A stretch of 64,000 nt of DNA from Paenibacillus sp. DMB20. Lineage in GTDB: Bacteria > Bacillota > Bacilli > Paenibacillales > Paenibacillaceae. Under the pieces are notes generated by a model that saw only the letters and a list, made by a program, of their open reading frames with translations, searched no databases and was not told the DNA's origin. How positions within the stretch are numbered: the stretch's first letter is position 1; each line of letters starts with the position of its first letter. Below are positions 43,824 to 53,125 of this stretch, one piece after another. A program made the position numbers and the translations under genes. The stretch lies in NCBI RefSeq assembly GCF_000987955.1, contig NZ_LAZU01000037.1, positions 124,001 through 188,000 of the forward strand. Direction: 5' to 3'.

Positions 43824-43883
43824 ATCTTCTCCCCCGTTCCCTCGATCCAAGGCTCTTTACAGCCCAGAGATCATCCAAGATAT

Positions 43884-45092
43884 TCAGCTTCCTCCTTCGA
43901 GCATCATTTTAAAAATCCGCCCTGCCGCCTGCCAAAATGTCAGCCTTTCATACCCCGCAGCCGAAGACTGCTTATCGGCCGTACCGAATGGGTACTCTTC
44001 CGGCAGGCGGCTTCCTTCCTCGAATACCGGCACCTTGGCGATCGCGTTTCCGTCCAGCGCGATTTCAAGATAACCCCTGTGTCCAAAACTCAAGTCCGGA
44101 ACGGCCGGCTTGTTCAAAATGAGCTTTTTTACAAGCCGTTCCTCTTCCCCTTCGGCCAAGGCATACGAAAAAGCCTTTCCGGTGACTAACGAATATCCTT
44201 GAATTTTTTGGCCTTTTTCCCAGAGTTGCTTTAATGGAAAGTGGGCAAACCCGTAATCCAGCATTTTGGCATGATCATCCCAGTCATTCCCGTCATTCAG
44301 GGTAACCGCGGCAAGCTGCTGACCGTTCCGTGTGGCGGAGCTGATCAGACAGCGAAAGGCTTTTTTGGTATAACCCGTTTTGACCCCATCGGCTCCTTCG
44401 TAAAAACGAAGCATTTTATTTTTGTTGTTCCATTTGTAATCCCATTTTTCATTGGGGTTCGGAGCGTTTTTCACAGGCGTTTTCACGATTTCCCGGAAAG
44501 TCGGATTCTTCAGCGCGTAAGCCGTCAGTTTCGCCAAATCGTTGGCGGAGGAGTAGTGATCGTCGTGATCCAGGCCGTGCGGATTCATAAAATGGGTACG
44601 GCTTAAACCAAGCATAGCCGCTTTTTCGTTCATCATTAAAACGAAGCCCTCCTCGGAACCTCCGACATGCTCGGCAATGGCGGAGGCGGCATCATTCCCG
44701 GACCGGAGCATTAAGCCGTACAGCAGATTTTCCAGGGACATCTCTTCCCCAAGCTTCAGGAATAAAGAAGACCCCTCTTTGGCAAAAGCATTTTTTCCGA
44801 TTTCCACCTGGTCTTTGAGATTGCCGTGTTCAATGGCCACAATGGCGGTCATCACCTTCGTGAGACTCGCGATCCTCATTCGTTCATCGCCTTGTTTGCT
44901 GTAAAGCAGACGGCCCGAGGTAACATCGATCAATGCGGCTGCCTGGGCATGATTCTCCGGTGGCATCGGCAGGACCGGCCTGTTTGCGGGATCGGTTTCC
45001 ACCGCGGAGACGGGCGTCCCAATGCCGAAAAGAAGCACCGATACCGTTAACCATATAAAAAACCACCCGGGTCGATTGTTCATTTGTTTCAT
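43884..45092 (-). CDS. dacB: D-alanyl-D-alanine carboxypeptidase DacB (sporulation)
   Basis: Penicillin-binding protein 5* trimming spore cortex stem peptides. Signal peptide ending ...PVSA at about residue 32, active-site motifs ASLTKVM (SxxK), RSGNDAA (SxN) and DGVKTGYTKKAF (KTG), then a C-terminal beta domain and an amphipathic tail (WQAAGRIFKMMLE) that may attach to the membrane. ATG at 45092 follows GGAGG. Operon dacB-spmA-spmB as in Bacillus. Confidence 0.94.
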   Translation of the reverse strand: MKQMNNRPGWFFIWLTVSVLLFGIGTPVSAVETDPANRPVLPMPPENHAQAAALIDVTSGRLLYSKQGDERMRIASLTKVMTAIVAIEHGNLKDQVEIGKNAFAKEGSSLFLKLGEEMSLENLLYGLMLRSGNDAASAIAEHVGGSEEGFVLMMNEKAAMLGLSRTHFMNPHGLDHDDHYSSANDLAKLTAYALKNPTFREIVKTPVKNAPNPNEKWDYKWNNKNKMLRFYEGADGVKTGYTKKAFRCLISSATRNGQQLAAVTLNDGNDWDDHAKMLDYGFAHFPLKQLWEKGQKIQGYSLVTGKAFSYALAEGEEERLVKKLILNKPAVPDLSFGHRGYLEIALDGNAIAKVPVFEEGSRLPEEYPFGTADKQSSAAGYERLTFWQAAGRIFKMMLEGGS

Positions 45093-45212
45093 GGTTTTTT
45101 GTCCTCCGAAATCTGAAATCTTGTACAAGTATATGCAGACATGCTTCAGGGTATGTCCGACCTAAAAAACCGAAATCCCGAGGCGGCCAAAATGAGGAAC
45201 TTCCGAAAAGAC

Positions 45213-45247
45213 AAAGATCCCTCCCGTCTGAAGCGGAAGGGATCTTT
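45213..45247 (-). terminator. terminator after ytfJ
   Basis: AAAGATCCCTCCCG / CGGAAGGGATCTTT hairpin just beyond the gene stop. The flanking T run on the minus strand is short. Confidence 0.75.
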
Positions 45248-45256
45248 CGTGCCTAG

Positions 45257-45748
45257 TTAATGGGATTGCGATTGCTGGGGTTGCGATTGCTGGGATTGGG
45301 ATGAGCCTTGCGCATTGTTCCCGGTTTGAAACATGCTTTGGATTTGTTCGAGCAGATAAGGCGTTGCGTCGATCAGGCGTTCAAACAGGTGGGTCTGGTT
45401 ATCCAGCGGCACGATATGCACGCCTTCGCTGCCGACGACCAGAAAAGCGATCGGTCTTATGGAAACGCCGCCGCCGCTGCCGCCGCCGAAAGGAAGGGAC
45501 TGCTGATTCCCTTGATGCCCTTGTTGCCCGTCCGCACCGCCGCCCATTCGGCCGCCGCCGCCTTGGTCAACATTCGTATTATAGTCGCTTCCGCCAGCGG
45601 CAAAACCGAAGGCTACTTTACTGATCGGCAGAATGACGCTGCCGTCCGGCGTATTGACCGGATCTCCCACGATGGTGTTCACGTCGACCATGGCTTTGAT
45701 GTTTTCCATGGCCGTCTGCATTAAGCCCTGAATCGGGTGATCTGACAT
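45257..45748 (-). CDS. ytfJ: GerW-family sporulation protein YtfJ
   Basis: 163 residues. MSDHPIQGLMQTAMENIKAM and DVNTIVGDPVNTPDG are followed by ISKVAFGFAAGG, a Gly-rich loop (about 65-95), and the IRPIAFLVVGSEGVHIVPLD core of the GerW/YtfJ family, linked to spore germination. The C-terminal tail is a Gln/Ser repeat (SQSQQSQPQQSQSH) coded by direct repeats in the DNA at 45258-45300. ATG at 45748 with GGAGGAAT upstream. Confidence 0.9.
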   Translation of the reverse strand: MSDHPIQGLMQTAMENIKAMVDVNTIVGDPVNTPDGSVILPISKVAFGFAAGGSDYNTNVDQGGGGRMGGGADGQQGHQGNQQSLPFGGGSGGGVSIRPIAFLVVGSEGVHIVPLDNQTHLFERLIDATPYLLEQIQSMFQTGNNAQGSSQSQQSQPQQSQSH

Positions 45749-45946
45749 GATTATTCCTCCCATTTCTGAATTAAGCTAAGTCCTATCTTCCTTTATCATC
45801 CCCGAAATAAAAAGGACTATGTGCGAACCTGGGGGTTAACCCATTTTCAAATTCATCCATTGAATCCAAAAAGCCCAAGGATGACGTGAAAACGGATGGC
45901 GTCGTGAGGAAGGTGAGCGCATAAGACGCCGTTGCCCCAACGTTGC

Positions 45947-45974
45947 AAAAAAGACGCCCCAAAGGGCGTCTTTT
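45947..45974 (-). terminator. terminator after the anti-sigma gene
   Basis: AAAAGACGCCC / GGGCGTCTTTT with a four-base loop and six T on the minus strand, about 15 bases beyond the stop. Confidence 0.9.
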
Positions 45975-45990
45975 GCGTCTCTAACCGTTT

Positions 45991-47664
45991 TTACTTCTTG
46001 TTTAATTCAACCTCGACATTCCTGCTCTTATCTTTATACACGTAAAATCCTGGATTGATGGACACTTTGGCATCGCTCGGGATATCTTTGTATCTTTCGA
46101 TTCTCTTGCCGAACAGTTCCGGTCCCCCGGGATTCATTTCCGGATAAATCGGTTTGTCCGAACCGCCGATTCGCAAGGTGGACTGGCTGATTCCTTTAAA
46201 AATTTCGGATGCCGATTCCGACTCTATAATCAAATCGTTGCCGTCCCTGTAATAGGTGTAAGTAATGTCAAAGCCTTCATCCATGCGGAGCACGGCCTGT
46301 TTTTTATCTTTGGACGGCTCGGGAAGCGGCGTCCAGTTGCGGGATAGATCCCGCCGCGTAACTTCGGCATCGCTCAGCATCAGTTTCATGGGTACACCCG
46401 ACCAGTCCGCAAACCATTTCGGGGATTCGAAAAGGAACATGGGGGCCTTCGTGTCATACTCCCCTTTCTTTTGCCTGAAAGAAAATCCTCCGTCAATGGT
46501 ATGGTCTCCGGCTTTTAGCTTAATATCGCGGTAACTTACGTTTTCTTCGATTTTTTGTTCCTGGGCAAAAGGAATTTCGATGGAGAGCGGGGTTATGTTC
46601 AACTGTTTTAGGGTAATTGCCGCTTTGTCCAACAATTCTTCATTAGCCGTCTGTATTTTTGTATAGATCGCTTGGCTGGCCTTTTTTCCATCCGCTTCGA
46701 ATTTGAATGACCACGTTTGTTTAATCCGTTCGTTTTCCTCGAGGAAAGAGAAAGAGAATTTTGCTTTTTGCAGCTGATCTTTCGTGAGGTTATATACCTT
46801 TTCGAACAAAAGATCATCGTTTTCCGGCGGTAGCATCGTGTTGTTCACGGGTTTCACCACTTTTCCATCAAGCGATAATTGCAAGCTCGGATCGAGATTT
46901 TCGGACGCAGATGGAAGGGAAGAAGAAACCGCATAACGAATTGCCGCTTTGTCCTTATGATACGTTACGGACTTGATCCGAATGGAGGGATACAAACTGG
47001 AACCCAATTCTATGTTTTCATTTAAAGTCTGTCCATCCCACTCAATAGGCAGGTTTTTATATTTGTAAAAAGTCAAATCTTCGGCTTTGAGCGTATAGGT
47101 CTTTTGTTTGTTTTGCAGTTCGTCCTTCAGTTGGTAAATGCCAAGCAATTGTCCGCTTGTTTTGTCTTTTGTCAGATATCCGTTCATTGGTTGGGAATCG
47201 CCCGCGTGATCTTCGAGAATGACCGATTTCAAATCAACCACATCGTAATCCGGCATACCCGGCACATCCATGGATAGCAGTGCTTTCATGTTCGAGCTGT
47301 CCGTCACCACGCCGTGCAGGGTCATCGAAGCTCCGTCTCTTTGTTCGACCAGGTTGTATTGCTGGCCGAATCCTTCTTCAATCGCGGATGCAGCCCGCCC
47401 ACCTCCGAAAAGCTGGCCCCAATCCAGATTGACGGAAGCCAACACGGGAACCGTCGTTAAAACCAGGCAGCAGCTGACAGCGAAAGCCGGGACCCATTTC
47501 TTTCTAGCTACGCCCTTGCGCTTTCCATCATCGGATAAAATGATGCTTGTTTTCTTGTCGCCTAGTTTAGATTCGATGCGCTGCCACATCTTTTGCGTCG
47601 ATGGTTCGTCCTCAAACTTCTTATCGAATATTTTTTTCAATTCGCTTTGATCGATTCGCCCCAT
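45991..47664 (-). CDS. membrane anti-sigma factor with DUF4179-like domain
   Basis: 557 residues. A cytosolic N-terminal part (about 1-55: DQSELKKIFDKKFEDEP...) is followed by one membrane helix (about 58-78, WVPAFAVSCCLVLTTVPVLA) and a large extracellular domain of about 470 residues with SSNMKALLSMDVPG, which resembles the DUF4179 domains of Paenibacillus/Bacillus anti-sigma proteins. The ATG at 47664 with GGAGG nine bases upstream lies inside the sigma gene, a 44-base overlap that couples the two. It most likely holds the adjacent ECF sigma factor. Confidence 0.85.
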   Translation of the reverse strand: MGRIDQSELKKIFDKKFEDEPSTQKMWQRIESKLGDKKTSIILSDDGKRKGVARKKWVPAFAVSCCLVLTTVPVLASVNLDWGQLFGGGRAASAIEEGFGQQYNLVEQRDGASMTLHGVVTDSSNMKALLSMDVPGMPDYDVVDLKSVILEDHAGDSQPMNGYLTKDKTSGQLLGIYQLKDELQNKQKTYTLKAEDLTFYKYKNLPIEWDGQTLNENIELGSSLYPSIRIKSVTYHKDKAAIRYAVSSSLPSASENLDPSLQLSLDGKVVKPVNNTMLPPENDDLLFEKVYNLTKDQLQKAKFSFSFLEENERIKQTWSFKFEADGKKASQAIYTKIQTANEELLDKAAITLKQLNITPLSIEIPFAQEQKIEENVSYRDIKLKAGDHTIDGGFSFRQKKGEYDTKAPMFLFESPKWFADWSGVPMKLMLSDAEVTRRDLSRNWTPLPEPSKDKKQAVLRMDEGFDITYTYYRDGNDLIIESESASEIFKGISQSTLRIGGSDKPIYPEMNPGGPELFGKRIERYKDIPSDAKVSINPGFYVYKDKSRNVEVELNKK

Positions 47665-48178
47665 GCTTTTCATCCTCCTTCCAAAATAAAACGCCGTCCT
47701 GATCCGCCAATTTCCGCAGCATGCTTATTGCTCGGTTCAATCTTGATTTTACGGTTCCAACCGGAACGTTAAGCGTTCCCGCAATATCCTGCAGCGTCAT
47801 ATCTGCCGAAAACCTCAAGACAATGACCATACGAAGTTTTGCAGGCAGCCTGGATAACAAATGCGCAAACGTTTCGGCGGTTTCCTTCCGCTCCACGATA
47901 TCTTCCGTGGATTGGCTGGGCAGGGGCCTAGATAATACGTAGTGAAGCATTTCCTTGCTGCGGCCGATGCTTCTTCGCTTCAAACGCTTATTGCATTCGT
48001 TGACCGCGATCCGCATGAGCCACGGCTTCATGTCTTGGATTTGCGTTCTGTCTGCTGTCAGTGCTTTCACGAATACCTCTTGGCAGGCATCTTCGGCTTC
48101 TGACGCCTCTTTCAACATGTAGCGGCACATTCGGTATACCTGCGGCCAAAACGTTTCAAACCATTCCCTGTCATTCAA
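47621..48178 (-). CDS. ECF-type RNA polymerase sigma factor
   Basis: About 185 residues: sigma region 2 (FWPQVYRMCRYMLKEASEAEDACQEVFVKAL) and region 4 (RLPAKLRMVIVLRFSADMTLQDIAGTLNVPVGTVKSRLNRA). The start is uncertain: a TTG at 48178 (LNDREWF) has GGGGGAGGG upstream, whereas the longer frame from 48223 has none. GGAACC at about 48231-48236 (minus strand) resembles an ECF -35 element and may mean autoregulation. Regulon unknown. Confidence 0.9.
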   Translation of the reverse strand: MNDREWFETFWPQVYRMCRYMLKEASEAEDACQEVFVKALTADRTQIQDMKPWLMRIAVNECNKRLKRRSIGRSKEMLHYVLSRPLPSQSTEDIVERKETAETFAHLLSRLPAKLRMVIVLRFSADMTLQDIAGTLNVPVGTVKSRLNRAISMLRKLADQDGVLFWKEDEKHGANRSKRIEKNIR

Positions 48179-48268
48179 CTTCCCTCCCCCTCTCTTCGTG
48201 TTTTCACCTGTATGATCACTCACGGCCTAAAAAGGTTCCGTAGATTTTATGGAATCCAAAAAGCACGA

Positions 48269-48300
48269 CAAAAAAGAGCGAATTCATGTGTTCGCTCTTT
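48269..48300 (-). terminator. terminator after the DUF2953 gene
   Basis: AAAGAGCGAA / TTCGCTCTTT with an eight-base loop and six T on the minus strand, between the DUF2953 gene and the ECF sigma gene. Confidence 0.85.
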
Positions 48301-48347
48301 ATGTGCTTTTCTAGCTATGTTATTCGCTGCGGTATCGGAAAACCCTG

Positions 48348-49043
48348 CTAGGAGAGCTCCCTGCTGAGCGTATTTCTCCATATCCTGATCCCGCCCTTTA
48401 CCTTCAGGACTCGAATCAAAAGCCCCAAGCCGGCCATCATCATTTTGGCTACGGACACTTTGGCGGTGCAGTGAAACGTAGTGGAAAACTGCGGCGGGCC
48501 GTTAAAATCGGGATTGACGTATAGCTCGGGAACGGATTTCATTTTTAAATGGTAGGAAAGCCATCCCAGCACCGTATGCTTGACGCCCCATAACGCCCCC
48601 GCCGCAACGGCGGTTTCGGCTGCATTATCCAAGGCTACATCCGAAGACCACAGGATGCCGGATAATTTCACCTTGGACATCGTGTCGATCAGCCAATCTT
48701 TAAGTCCGTCCGTCGCCCGGACCAGAAGTTTAAAGTCCTTGAAACCAAGCTTTTGCCGGTCCTTTTTTTTCTGTTCGGTTCCGTCCTCAATATTCGCATT
48801 CCCATGTGAACCCATGGTCGTGCCATCCTCTTCTTTTTCCATCCCGGTCTCTTCCATGCGGGACGGAAACTCATAGCGTCTATCGATCAGCCCATACAAT
48901 AGCCGGATATGTACCATGGCATGATGTTCCCGGCTCCGCAGCACGAGATTCATCCGGACGGTGATCGATGATGCCATCACAAGGATTAGCAAAAGAACGA
49001 TCAGAAGGAGCACAAGTATTCCAAGAACAAGCCAAAGCCTCAT
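48348..49043 (-). CDS. DUF2953 membrane protein, YtfI type
   Basis: 231 residues with a long N-terminal membrane helix (about 3-26), a charged middle region (60-95) and a C-terminal part with ILWSSDVALDNAAETAVAAG and LYVNPDFNGPPQFST, the pattern of DUF2953 proteins such as B. subtilis YtfI, which is next to ytfJ. Expected sporulation link is inferred from that neighbour only. GGGGGTTACCGTATGAG is a weak ribosome site before the ATG. Confidence 0.8.
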   Translation of the reverse strand: MRLWLVLGILVLLLIVLLLILVMASSITVRMNLVLRSREHHAMVHIRLLYGLIDRRYEFPSRMEETGMEKEEDGTTMGSHGNANIEDGTEQKKKDRQKLGFKDFKLLVRATDGLKDWLIDTMSKVKLSGILWSSDVALDNAAETAVAAGALWGVKHTVLGWLSYHLKMKSVPELYVNPDFNGPPQFSTTFHCTAKVSVAKMMMAGLGLLIRVLKVKGGIRIWRNTLSRELS

Positions 49044-49165
49044 ACGGTAACCCCCAGAACATGTTTAACAACCTTCTGGCTTAGTATGGCAAATATTCCG
49101 ATAAATGATTCGACACAATTGACGAAACAAACCAAAACCATTCCTTGTCCGCCTAAAGAGGACAC

Positions 49166-49192
49166 AATTAAAACCGGGGATTTCCCCCGGTT
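49166..49192 (-). terminator. terminator after scpB
   Basis: AACCGGGGG / CCCCGGTT stem with a four-base loop and TTTT on the minus strand, 12 bases after the scpB stop. Confidence 0.9.
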
Positions 49193-49204
49193 CTTGATGA
49201 AAAA

Positions 49205-49807
49205 CTATTCTACATCGTCAAAAGTAAGCTGCTGGCCGTCCAGCTTGTCGAACAACAGCTGCGTTTCTTCTTCCAGGCTGTCCATATCCCCCTCAAACTG
49301 GGAGGGTTCCGGCAAATCCTTAATCGTGGCCAAGCCGAAATAATCCAAAAATGATTTCGTCGTACCGTATAATATCGGCCTGCCGATCGCTTCGGCCCGT
49401 CCCACTTCTTCAATCAAGCCTTTATTGGTCAGCGTTTGAATCGCCCGTTCGGCTTTTACGCCCCGGATTTCCTCGATTTCCACGCGGGTGATCGGCTGCC
49501 GGTAAGCCACGATGGCAAGGGTTTCGAGCGCTGCCTGAGACAACGAGGAACGGGATGGTGAGTAGGCCAGCCTTTCGAAGTAAGGCGCATGCTCCGCCAG
49601 CGTCGCCAGCTTGTAGCTGCCGGCGATTTGAACGATTTGAATCCCCCTGTGCTCCTGTTCGCAATCCCTTTTCATTTCCTCAAGCGCATCCGCGATCAGG
49701 TCCCCGGGCTGCTCGGTAATTTCCGTTAACTGTTTGACCGTCAACCCTTCCTCGCCCGATAAAAACAGCAGGCCCTCAATAATCGATTTCAACTTCGGAA
49801 AATCCAT
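49205..49807 (-). CDS. scpB: segregation and condensation protein B
   Basis: Winged-helix partner of ScpA and SMC in chromosome condensation. 200 residues with LKSIIEGLLFLSGEEGLTVK at the start, QAALETLAIVAYRQPITRVE (about 85-104) and IRGVKAERAIQTL. The ATG at 49807 lies inside the end of scpA (32-base overlap). Acidic C-terminus. Confidence 0.96.
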   Translation of the reverse strand: MDFPKLKSIIEGLLFLSGEEGLTVKQLTEITEQPGDLIADALEEMKRDCEQEHRGIQIVQIAGSYKLATLAEHAPYFERLAYSPSRSSLSQAALETLAIVAYRQPITRVEIEEIRGVKAERAIQTLTNKGLIEEVGRAEAIGRPILYGTTKSFLDYFGLATIKDLPEPSQFEGDMDSLEEETQLLFDKLDGQQLTFDDVE

Positions 49808-50567
49808 CAAACCTTTCTTCCCCTCTCCACTCCATAACGATGTCGTCAAAAAGTTTCTCTTGAAAACACCAGATTTGTTTCATTTTCATCAATTCCAAGA
49901 TCGCCAAAAAGGTAACGACAATCTCATGCCTTACCATTTCTTCATGCAGCAGTTTGGAGAACAGCACCCTGCCTCCCGGCCCGATGCTTTCGAGCGTATT
50001 CACGACTTCGCGTATCCGGTCCTTGACCGATATCTCATCCCGCTGAATCCGGGCATACGAAGTGCGTTTCACCGCTTTGCTGAGCGCTCTCTGAAAAGCG
50101 GCGATCAAATCGGAGGCATGAAGCCCCTGTACCGGGTTCTCCTCCACCACAGGCATAAAGGGAGACAGGTCCTCCGGTTCCTTGGAATAAATCAGGCTTC
50201 GCTCCCATTCCTTTTCATGAAGATGCTGGGCGATTCCCTTATATTTGCGGTATTCAATTAGCCTTTGAATGAGTTCCGCTCTCGGATCGACATCGTCCTC
50301 TTCGTAAAAATCAAATTCGTCCATCTCGATAACCGGAGGTTTAGGCAGCAAAAGTTTACTTTTAATAGAAAGCAGGGTGGCCGCCATCACGAGAAATTCG
50401 CTTGTGATTTCCAGCTCCAGCTCCTGCATGCTCTGTAAATAAGCCATATACTGTTCGGTAATCTCACTGACGGGGATGTCCTGGATGTCGATTTCCGCTT
50501 TATCGATCAGATGCAGCAGCAGATCCAGCGGTCCTTCAAACGTCTCCAGCTTGTACAATACGCTCAC
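49776..50567 (-). CDS. scpA: segregation and condensation protein A
   Basis: Kleisin subunit bridging SMC heads. 263 residues: YKLETFEGPLDLLLHLIDKA (N-terminal SMC-binding part), LVMAATLLSIKSKLLLPKP, and a C-terminal winged helix with FLAILELMKMKQIWCFQE. The start is a GTG at 50567 with GGGAGG upstream; the frame that extends to 50618 is not needed. Confidence 0.96.
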   Translation of the reverse strand: MSVLYKLETFEGPLDLLLHLIDKAEIDIQDIPVSEITEQYMAYLQSMQELELEITSEFLVMAATLLSIKSKLLLPKPPVIEMDEFDFYEEDDVDPRAELIQRLIEYRKYKGIAQHLHEKEWERSLIYSKEPEDLSPFMPVVEENPVQGLHASDLIAAFQRALSKAVKRTSYARIQRDEISVKDRIREVVNTLESIGPGGRVLFSKLLHEEMVRHEIVVTFLAILELMKMKQIWCFQEKLFDDIVMEWRGEERFDGFSEVEIDY

Positions 50568-50585
50568 GGTAAATCCTCCCGCCAC

Positions 50586-50626
50586 AAAAATAAAATGCAG
50601 TACCCTAAAAAAGGGCACTACATTAA
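50586..50626 (-). terminator. terminator after ribH
   Basis: AATGTAGTGCCC / GGGTACTGCATT stem with a T-rich loop and TTTATTTTT on the minus strand, just beyond the ribH stop. Confidence 0.85.
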
Positions 50627-50633
50627 ATAAGCA

Positions 50634-51101
50634 CTATTTTATCTGTTTCGTCAAGTTTGCCATTTCAATCGCAGCCATGGCGGCATCCCAGCCTTTGTTC
50701 CCGGCTTTCGTTCCGGCCCTTTCAATCGCCTGCTCGATGTTCTCGGTGGTGACGACGCCAAAAATCGTAGGCACTCCGGTTTTCAGGTTAATCGCCGCCA
50801 CGCCTTTAGCCACCTCGTTGCATACATAGTCGTAATGGGTCGTGGATCCGCGGATGACGGTTCCGAGCGTAATGATCGCGTCGTATTTGCCGCTTTCGGC
50901 CATTTTTTGGGCGATCAGCGGGATTTCGAAAGCCCCGGGAACCCAGGCCACATCGACCTCCTCGTCCTTGGCCCCGTGTCGCTTCAACGCGTCCAGCGTG
51001 CCTCCCAGCAGCTTGCTTGTGATAAATTCATTAAAGCGTCCTACAACGACCCCGTATTTTAATCCTTCGGAAACGAGATTGCCTTCAAAATAATTTGCCA
51101 T
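50634..51101 (-). CDS. ribH: 6,7-dimethyl-8-ribityllumazine synthase
   Basis: Penultimate step of riboflavin synthesis. 155 residues: [50 protein letters not shown] (with catalytic His) and [20 protein letters not shown] at 51101 gives the usual length; an ATG at 51110 is possible. Last gene of ribD-ribE-ribBA-ribH. Confidence 0.97.
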   Translation of the reverse strand: MANYFEGNLVSEGLKYGVVVGRFNEFITSKLLGGTLDALKRHGAKDEEVDVAWVPGAFEIPLIAQKMAESGKYDAIITLGTVIRGSTTHYDYVCNEVAKGVAAINLKTGVPTIFGVVTTENIEQAIERAGTKAGNKGWDAAMAAIEMANLTKQIK

Positions 51102-51162
51102 AATGGTCATCAGCCTTTCAAATTGGGATAGGGTTTATTCAATTCATGGGTTTTGCCTGAAT

Positions 51163-52404
51163 TTAGCGGTTTTGTTCTTCATTCTGCTCGATGTCGTCGA
51201 ACGTCAGCATATGGCCAAGCTTTGCCTGCTTGGTGTGCAGATAACTGGTATTGTCTTCATTTTCAGGCATCTGGATCGGCACCCGCTCGACCACTTCCAG
51301 CCCGTAACCTTCAAGGCCCTTGATTTTGCGCGGGTTGTTTGTCAAGAGACGGATTTTGCGGATCCCGAGGTCCTTCAAGATTTGCGCGCCAATCCCGTAA
51401 TCGCGAAGATCGGCCGGGAATCCGAGCTTCAGGTTGGCATCCACCGTATCCAGTCCCTCTTCCTGAAGTTTATAGGCTTTGAGCTTGTTAATCAGGCCGA
51501 TGCCCCGCCCTTCCTGTCGCATGTACAGCAGGACGCCGTTTCCGGCCTCATGAATCTGACGTAGAGCCGCTTCAAACTGCGGGCCGCAGTCGCAGCGGTG
51601 GGAATGAAACACATCGCCGGTGAGACATTCGGAATGCACCCGGACCAGCACCGGCTCATCCCCGTTAATATCACCCTTCACCAGGGCGACATGCTCTTTG
51701 TTGTCCACATCGTTGGTGTAAGCCACCGCCTGGAATACGCCGAAATCCGTCGGCATCCGGACGGATACTTCCCGGTTGACGAGCTTTTCCTTCTCGTTCC
51801 GGTAATGGATCATATCCTTGATGCTGATCAGCTTAAGGTCGAACCTCCGGGCGATCTCGACGAGATCGGGCAGGCGGGCCATGGTGCCGTCTTCTTTAAT
51901 GACTTCGCAGATGACGCCGGCCGGATAGGAGCCGCACATGCGGGCGAGATCCACGGCCGCTTCCGTATGCCCTGCCCGGCGCAGCACGCCGCCCTCTTTG
52001 GCGATGAGCGGAAACATATGCCCCGGTCTCCGGAAATCGGAAGGCCGGGATTCGGGGTCCATGATCCCTTGTACCGTCAAAGACCGTTCATAAGCGGAAA
52101 TGCCAGTGGTCGTATCTTTATGGTCGATGGATACCGTGAAGGCCGTTCCGTGATAATCGGTATTTTGGGCAACCATCGGCTTCAGGTCCAGTTCCTGTGC
52201 TCTTGCCTGCGTCATCGGCAGACATACCAATCCTCTTCCTTCCGTGATCATGAAGTTGATAACTTCAGGGGTCGCTTTTTCGGCGAGGGCTACAAAGTCT
52301 CCTTCGTTCTCCCTGTCCTCATCGTCAACGACGATGACTACCTTGCCGAGTTTCAAATCGTGTATTGCTTCGTCTATGGTACTGAATGCAAATCGGTCAT
52401 CCAT
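51163..52404 (-). CDS. ribBA: DHBP synthase / GTP cyclohydrolase II
   Basis: Bifunctional: N-terminal half (about 1-200) is 3,4-dihydroxy-2-butanone 4-phosphate synthase with [11 protein letters not shown] and [13 protein letters not shown]-terminal half (about 205-400) is GTP cyclohydrolase II with the zinc site [15 protein letters not shown] and [12 protein letters not shown]. 413 residues, normal. Start ATG at 52404 with AGGAGG upstream. Confidence 0.97.
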   Translation of the reverse strand: MDDRFAFSTIDEAIHDLKLGKVVIVVDDEDRENEGDFVALAEKATPEVINFMITEGRGLVCLPMTQARAQELDLKPMVAQNTDYHGTAFTVSIDHKDTTTGISAYERSLTVQGIMDPESRPSDFRRPGHMFPLIAKEGGVLRRAGHTEAAVDLARMCGSYPAGVICEVIKEDGTMARLPDLVEIARRFDLKLISIKDMIHYRNEKEKLVNREVSVRMPTDFGVFQAVAYTNDVDNKEHVALVKGDINGDEPVLVRVHSECLTGDVFHSHRCDCGPQFEAALRQIHEAGNGVLLYMRQEGRGIGLINKLKAYKLQEEGLDTVDANLKLGFPADLRDYGIGAQILKDLGIRKIRLLTNNPRKIKGLEGYGLEVVERVPIQMPENEDNTSYLHTKQAKLGHMLTFDDIEQNEEQNR

Positions 52405-52444
52405 CAATAACTTCCTCCTTTAACCTGTGCCCGGATTAAGAGCT

Positions 52445-53110
52445 TCACGCAAAACCGTGTTCCGCCAGGTATTCTTTGCTAATGGTTTTGCCCGCTGCCC
52501 TGCTGCCAGCCCCTTGGGAATCGTAGCGAAGCAAATGGTCCACATATTTGCCCAAAATGTCGTTTTCAATGTTTACCGTATCTCCCGGCGACTTGAAGGC
52601 TAGCACCGTCTCCGCCAGAGTATGCGGGATAATGGAAACCGTAAACGCGGTCTCGCTTGTGTCCACTACCGTAAGACTGATGCCGTCCAGCGTTACGGAG
52701 CCTTTCGGGATGATGTATTTGAACATGTCCGGATCCGCAGGCATTATTTCGTAAACGACGGCATTCTGATAAGGGCGAATGCTGCGAATCGTTCCCGTTC
52801 CGTCGACATGGCCCTGCACGATATGGCCGCCGAATCGTCCTCCGGCAGCCATGGCCCGCTCCAGATTGACCTTGCTGCCGGCCCGAAGCTCCCTCAGATT
52901 CGTGCTGCGGAACGTTTCCGGCATCACGTCAACGGTGAACAATCCGTTTACGATCGAGGTAGCGGTCAAACATACGCCGTTAACGGCAACGCTGTCTCCC
53001 AGCTGAAGATCATCCATAATGCGCGAGGCGGAAATCGCAAGAACCATGGCCTCCCCTTTCCGGCTGACTTGGCGCATTTCGCCGATCTCTTCCACTAGTC
53101 CCGTAAACAT
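52445..53110 (-). CDS. ribE: riboflavin synthase alpha chain
   Basis: Dismutates two lumazines to riboflavin. 221 residues with two lumazine-binding repeats, MFTGLVEEIGEMRQV and the second GHIVQGHVDGTGTIRSI. The conserved VNGVCLTAT and LDGISLTV segments are present. It follows ribD by 15 bases with AGGAGG between them. Confidence 0.97.
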   Translation of the reverse strand: MFTGLVEEIGEMRQVSRKGEAMVLAISASRIMDDLQLGDSVAVNGVCLTATSIVNGLFTVDVMPETFRSTNLRELRAGSKVNLERAMAAGGRFGGHIVQGHVDGTGTIRSIRPYQNAVVYEIMPADPDMFKYIIPKGSVTLDGISLTVVDTSETAFTVSIIPHTLAETVLAFKSPGDTVNIENDILGKYVDHLLRYDSQGAGSRAAGKTISKEYLAEHGFA

Positions 53111-53125
53111 TTGTCGTTTCCTCCT

